A DNA stretch of 64,000 bases from Euglena gracilis (lineage: Eukaryota > Euglenida > Euglenophyceae > Euglenales). Where the stretch lies: assembly GCA_039621445.1 (NCBI GenBank), contig CP154956.1, forward strand, positions 19,015,285 to 19,079,284, given 5' to 3'. Position numbers and translations under genes: made by a program. This document shows, piece after piece, positions 60,520 to 64,000 of this stretch (the first letter of the stretch is position 1; each line of letters begins with the position of its first letter). The notes below the pieces were generated by a model. The model did not search any database. It saw nothing but the letters and a program-made list of their open reading frames with translations, and was not told the DNA's origin.

Positions 60520-63500
60520 ACCCGAAACCCAGAGACGTGGACTACAGAGGCTACTAGAAAGGAGGTGACAGGAGTCATGACCCTAGTCATCCCCTGCCCA
60601 GTATCCTTTCTGGTCATCGTTCCAGGATTTTCCGGTGTCCCCGCTCAAAATTCTGCCAAATTTTTGACCTATAGATAGTGTTTGTGTTTAACAGTTGTTG
60701 ATGCACTAGGGGATACCCCATGTGTGTCACTTGTGGTTGAATGGGTTTACGCTCCAAGAATGCACACAGCTCCGCAAACTTCTTTCCCCCCCAAAACTTC
60801 CACTACTCATCACTTTTACACACCGTTTTCGATGACAGCAACACCATTTTCAACAACACCAACACCGTTTTAAACCTGGGGTAAAGAGAAAGTGCCCCCC
60901 CTACCCACCGCATACCCACAAACGTTCCACACGCGGTAGGGGTAACAAGTAGCTTAACCCCCGATCGTTTCACTGGGTTCCAAGACGAAAGCCCTAAGGC
61001 CTGAAGTTTAAACGGTGTCGAGTAGTCGCCCAGCTGCTTCCAACTTTTCGTTTCCCACCAGGTTTGTCGATTGCAGACAATCCTGTACACCCCCCGCAGC
61101 TCAAATTCGCATACAATTTTTCTTACACACTCCACCCCCCCCCAGACCGACATGCGCGACCAGGACAACTACTCCGCACCTCCCCCCCATGGTGTGCACT
61201 CTGGGAGAACTTTCCACACAATCACCAACCAAACACAAAGGTGGATATATACATCAAAACTAATCCCCCGACACTCTATCTCCAACGGAGAGCTGTATTC
61301 ATTTACCGATTTTTGTCAAGTGCAAGACAAATTCAGCACTATGTGCACATTCCCCCCGAAGCGCATAGCGCACATCAATGCCGATGCGCATAGCTCACAT
61401 TCCCCCCCAAGCGCTAATTGCGCACACCGCGCGTCGCGCGAATCCTGCGCATATCGCGCTTAGCCTACCCCCCCCCACGCACATGTTGTGCAGTGAGGCA
61501 ACTCCCCCCCCCCGCGCGTATCGCGCCATATCCATATCATGCGCGTATCGCGCTAGACCCCGCGCGTATCGCGCCACCCACCTTGGCAACCCCCCTTTCT
61601 CACAATGTGGTGTGAGCACTATCGTGCATTTATGACACATGGGTATACGCCCAAACCACCCATATTCTTTTGGGAATCATTCCCAAAGATATATGTGTGG
61701 AAATCCGCAACTCTGTTCATGGATGTTTGTTTCTGTACCACATGATGAAATTGCAGATTTTGTTTGATGACAGCAAACAAGAAGTGAAGTTTTATGTGAA
61801 TACGGTTTTTTTGCCCAATCCATTCCCACACCAAAAATATTTTGGTGTTCCCAAAGCTCTATGGAGCAAAGCAACACAAGTTATGTGATGAAGTTTTTGG
61901 GATGTATTGCAAATACTGCATTTTTCCCAAAAACTTATCCAACGTGTGCTTAAATAGCAGTTTTGTGCCTTAAATGGCTTATACTTTGGCAAAATGCAAT
62001 CCCGATATGGGAAAATGCTCACAATTTCATTTCTTTTATGTGCAACATAGTTTTCCCCCCCCCCAAAAAGAAAATGAAGAAAATTCATTCAAACATGCAT
62101 TTTTGTGGACTTGACCACTTAGCCTTAGGTCTATGTGACCAATACACCCTATGATGTGCAAGGCCTATGGGCCATTACCCATGTGGTCCATGGGTCCATA
62201 GGACCAATTTGCACAAATTGCAAGGACCAAAAGGACCAAAGGTCCACAAATCCATATTATAAAGTGAAAAGTCCATAGGACCTCAAAAAATGGCACAAAA
62301 AGCCATATTATGTAAGTGGCTGAATTGGCCAAAACAAGCCAAATAGGCTAGTTTTATGCAGATTTGCATAAGTGTCATTTTGGCATAGCCTCAAAACCAC
62401 CACAAAAGCTTCAAAATTTCTGGCACCTCGTACCATGAGGTTTTGACTGTATGTAGTAGTGCCTATGAGATAGAAACCAAAAGTTGTCTTTGTAGAATAA
62501 ATTATGGGAGCTTATAGCAAAAGCTCACTCACACAGGCAAAAGATCAAAGACGTATCTCAGCGCCTGTAGCTGGCCGATAGGCCATGTTACCCCTCATTC
62601 GAAAGCTCGTTCGATGAGCCGTCCAGCGGTGCAAACAGATCGCTGTAACTCTGCACGGTACTCTTATTTTAGGAGATCGTGAAATTTTGAATTAAGCCCA
62701 GCCAATTTGGCCAAACCCAATTATTTCAGCCAGATCTTGTACGATCGTGTACCAGACTGGCAAATCAGCCTGAAAGGCTTCTATACTGTACCCTACATCG
62801 TTTCTGATGGCTAATTACCATTGGTTACCAGTTTGGCTAATGGCCATTTTTTAGTACCTTTGGCAGCATTCTGCCCATTGCCCCCTCTGTATGGGCTATT
62901 AGGCCTGGTACATTTCAGAGGGCTATAGCCCACAATTTGGAGTCATTTCGACTCACTAGAACCATTTTTAGGAGCACTTATGTGCAAATTTTCATCTAAA
63001 TCATTGATTTTCTGCAATTTTTGGTGATTTTTCCCTATTCTGGCACTCATATCCCTAATGGGAGTGACCATGAGGCACTATGCCAGAGTGGAATGCAAAG
63101 GGATATGCTGATAATGACAATTTTTCCTTTGCTCTAGATGTCATAGACATGTTTTACTTGTATTTTCAAGCGTATTTTTGCTTGTTTGCAATATTTTTGC
63201 ACATTTTTACAGCTTTTTGGGTGATGTGGTGTTATTAGACACCCAAATCCCAAAATCTGTAAAAACAACAAACATGCAGTGTTATTGGACACTCTCAACA
63301 AGCACTATGTGCACTTGGCGAATTTGCAGTCTTAAATGACTCAAAATGCAACAAAGTTGCACTTTTGGTGACAAAAATGCAATTCTCGACGCAGAATCCG
63401 CATTTCTGCCCTAAATCCTGATAGGGATTTCCCTAAAAATCTGACAAAAGTCAGTATTTCTCAGTGGCATAGTCACCAATGATGAGATTTTGTCATATTT

Positions 63501-64000
63501 GCAGTATTTTTTTCTGCTTACCACACTAACGGCATTCTTGCCCCACCCCTCTCCCCACTTTACTCAGTGGGACCCCCTTACCGATATAATTCGGACCCCC
63601 CCCACTTTATTCAGTGGGATCCCCTTACCGATATAATTCGGAGGACCCAATGGTCAACATCGGCAACACCAACGGTGTCATTCTGCAAGGTTTATAAGAA
63701 CCATAGCTCAGAAATGGTGAAATCCAGCCTTTTTGACCCACATTTGGGATTCCGTGTGCAGATCATCCGCAGATTTTCTGAATGCGGATCAATCGCCACG
63801 TGTTCAGCGAATATTTCGCAAATCTGTTCAAAATTTCAGAGTGAATCATCAAATGGTGCGTGACACAGCACCATATTCATTGATGATTGGTCGTTCTTGT
63901 GATGTTCCCCCGTTTCTCATGCGTTTTTGTCATTTGTGACCTATTGGTCTGAACTCAGTGTCGCAATATGCGATTTTGACCACGTGTGCGCAATATGCGT
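60520..64000 (+). other. Conserved non-coding region of family F copy 2
   Basis: No supported reading frame over 3.5 kb. It is the inverted counterpart of 19043-23260 and contains the GC-palindrome array at 61360-61590, the GGTCC-rich block at 62100-62290 and the empty G1 site near 63940. A 50-base block (ATCGGTAAGGGGATCCCACTG type, minus sense) near 63560-63640 is duplicated here but single in copy 1 (19345-19375). Confidence 0.6.

Larger units (their letters stand above)
56489..64000 (+). mobile_element. Family F LTR retrotransposon, copy 2 (5' part, runs off window)
   Basis: Starts with an LTR (56489-56917), primer-binding site and Gag-like frames, and continues with the same non-coding blocks as copy 1, in opposite orientation. 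The last bases (about 63943-64000) match the minus strand of 11385-11447 plus 19038-19060 without interruption, so it lacks G1. It is clearly diverged from copy 1 in gag and LTR, so the two are not a recent segmental duplication. It interrupts DIRS-like copy 4. Confidence 0.88.

Noticed and set aside
19038-64000. Recent large inverted segmental duplication of host DNA
   Set aside because: The inverted similarity coincides with the LTR boundaries of family F and the copies are well diverged, so they are two separate insertions.
1-64000. tRNA, rRNA or other structural RNA genes
   Set aside because: No cloverleaf or conserved rRNA stretch was recognised by eye; absence is not proven without a covariance-model scan.

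Overview
The window looks like nuclear DNA of a single-celled eukaryote (alga or protist). No bacterial operon or ribosome-binding-site layout is visible. Several short open stretches sit behind T-rich ...CAG sites like spliceosomal acceptors, and nearly every recognisable protein belongs to a eukaryotic retroelement: Ty3/gypsy with chromodomain, DIRS-like with tyrosine recombinase, LINE-type endonuclease, and gag-only LTR elements. Homopolymer G/C runs are abundant and often coincide with frameshifts. I cannot name the species; an alveolate or stramenopile alga is only a guess.

Layout. 1-4.9 kb: low-complexity repeats, a TATG microsatellite and four candidate exons. 5.0-33.7 kb: DIRS-like copy 1 (+ strand, with an internal inversion), split by two LTR elements. 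The first is a large gag-only element on the minus strand (family F copy 1, 8356-27153), itself split by a Ty3/gypsy chromodomain element (G1, 11448-19037, minus). The second is a pol-less LTR element (E, 28004-33579, minus) that carries a palindromic MITE (31776-32062). 34.5-37.5 kb: DIRS-like copy 2 (minus). 37.5-47.7 kb: T-rich, intron-like DNA and a decayed LINE-type element (+) interrupted by a second, internally deleted gypsy element (G2, minus, about 42960-45830). 47.7-50.2 kb: DIRS-like copy 3 (+, 5' truncated). 50.2-52.7 kb: a 345-bp inverted repeat and tandem units of about 720 bp. 53.8-56.49 kb: DIRS-like copy 4 (minus), the best preserved recombinase. 56489-64000: family F copy 2 (+), head to head with copy 1; it interrupts DIRS-like copy 4 and runs out of the window.

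Family F copies 1 and 2 form a large inverted repeat. Copy 2 has the empty site of the G1 insertion, so the order is: DIRS-like 1, then F, then G1; and DIRS-like 1, then E, then MITE. F encodes a long Gag-like protein with N-terminal SIEH repeats, coiled coil, capsid-like part and CCHC knuckle. No protease, reverse transcriptase or integrase is visible in it, so it probably moves with enzymes supplied by another element, plausibly a gypsy element such as G1 that shares its primer-binding site.

Notable points: a DLFA...NPPW domain (Dam-methylase-like) in both the gypsy and the DIRS-like elements; two independent internal inversions, one flipping the nucleocapsid zinc knuckle of G1 and one flipping the RT/RNase H block of DIRS-like 1; a shared TGGTAGCAG primer-binding site in four LTR families; and an inverted repeat whose first arm lies in the recombinase reading frame and whose second arm lies after its stop.
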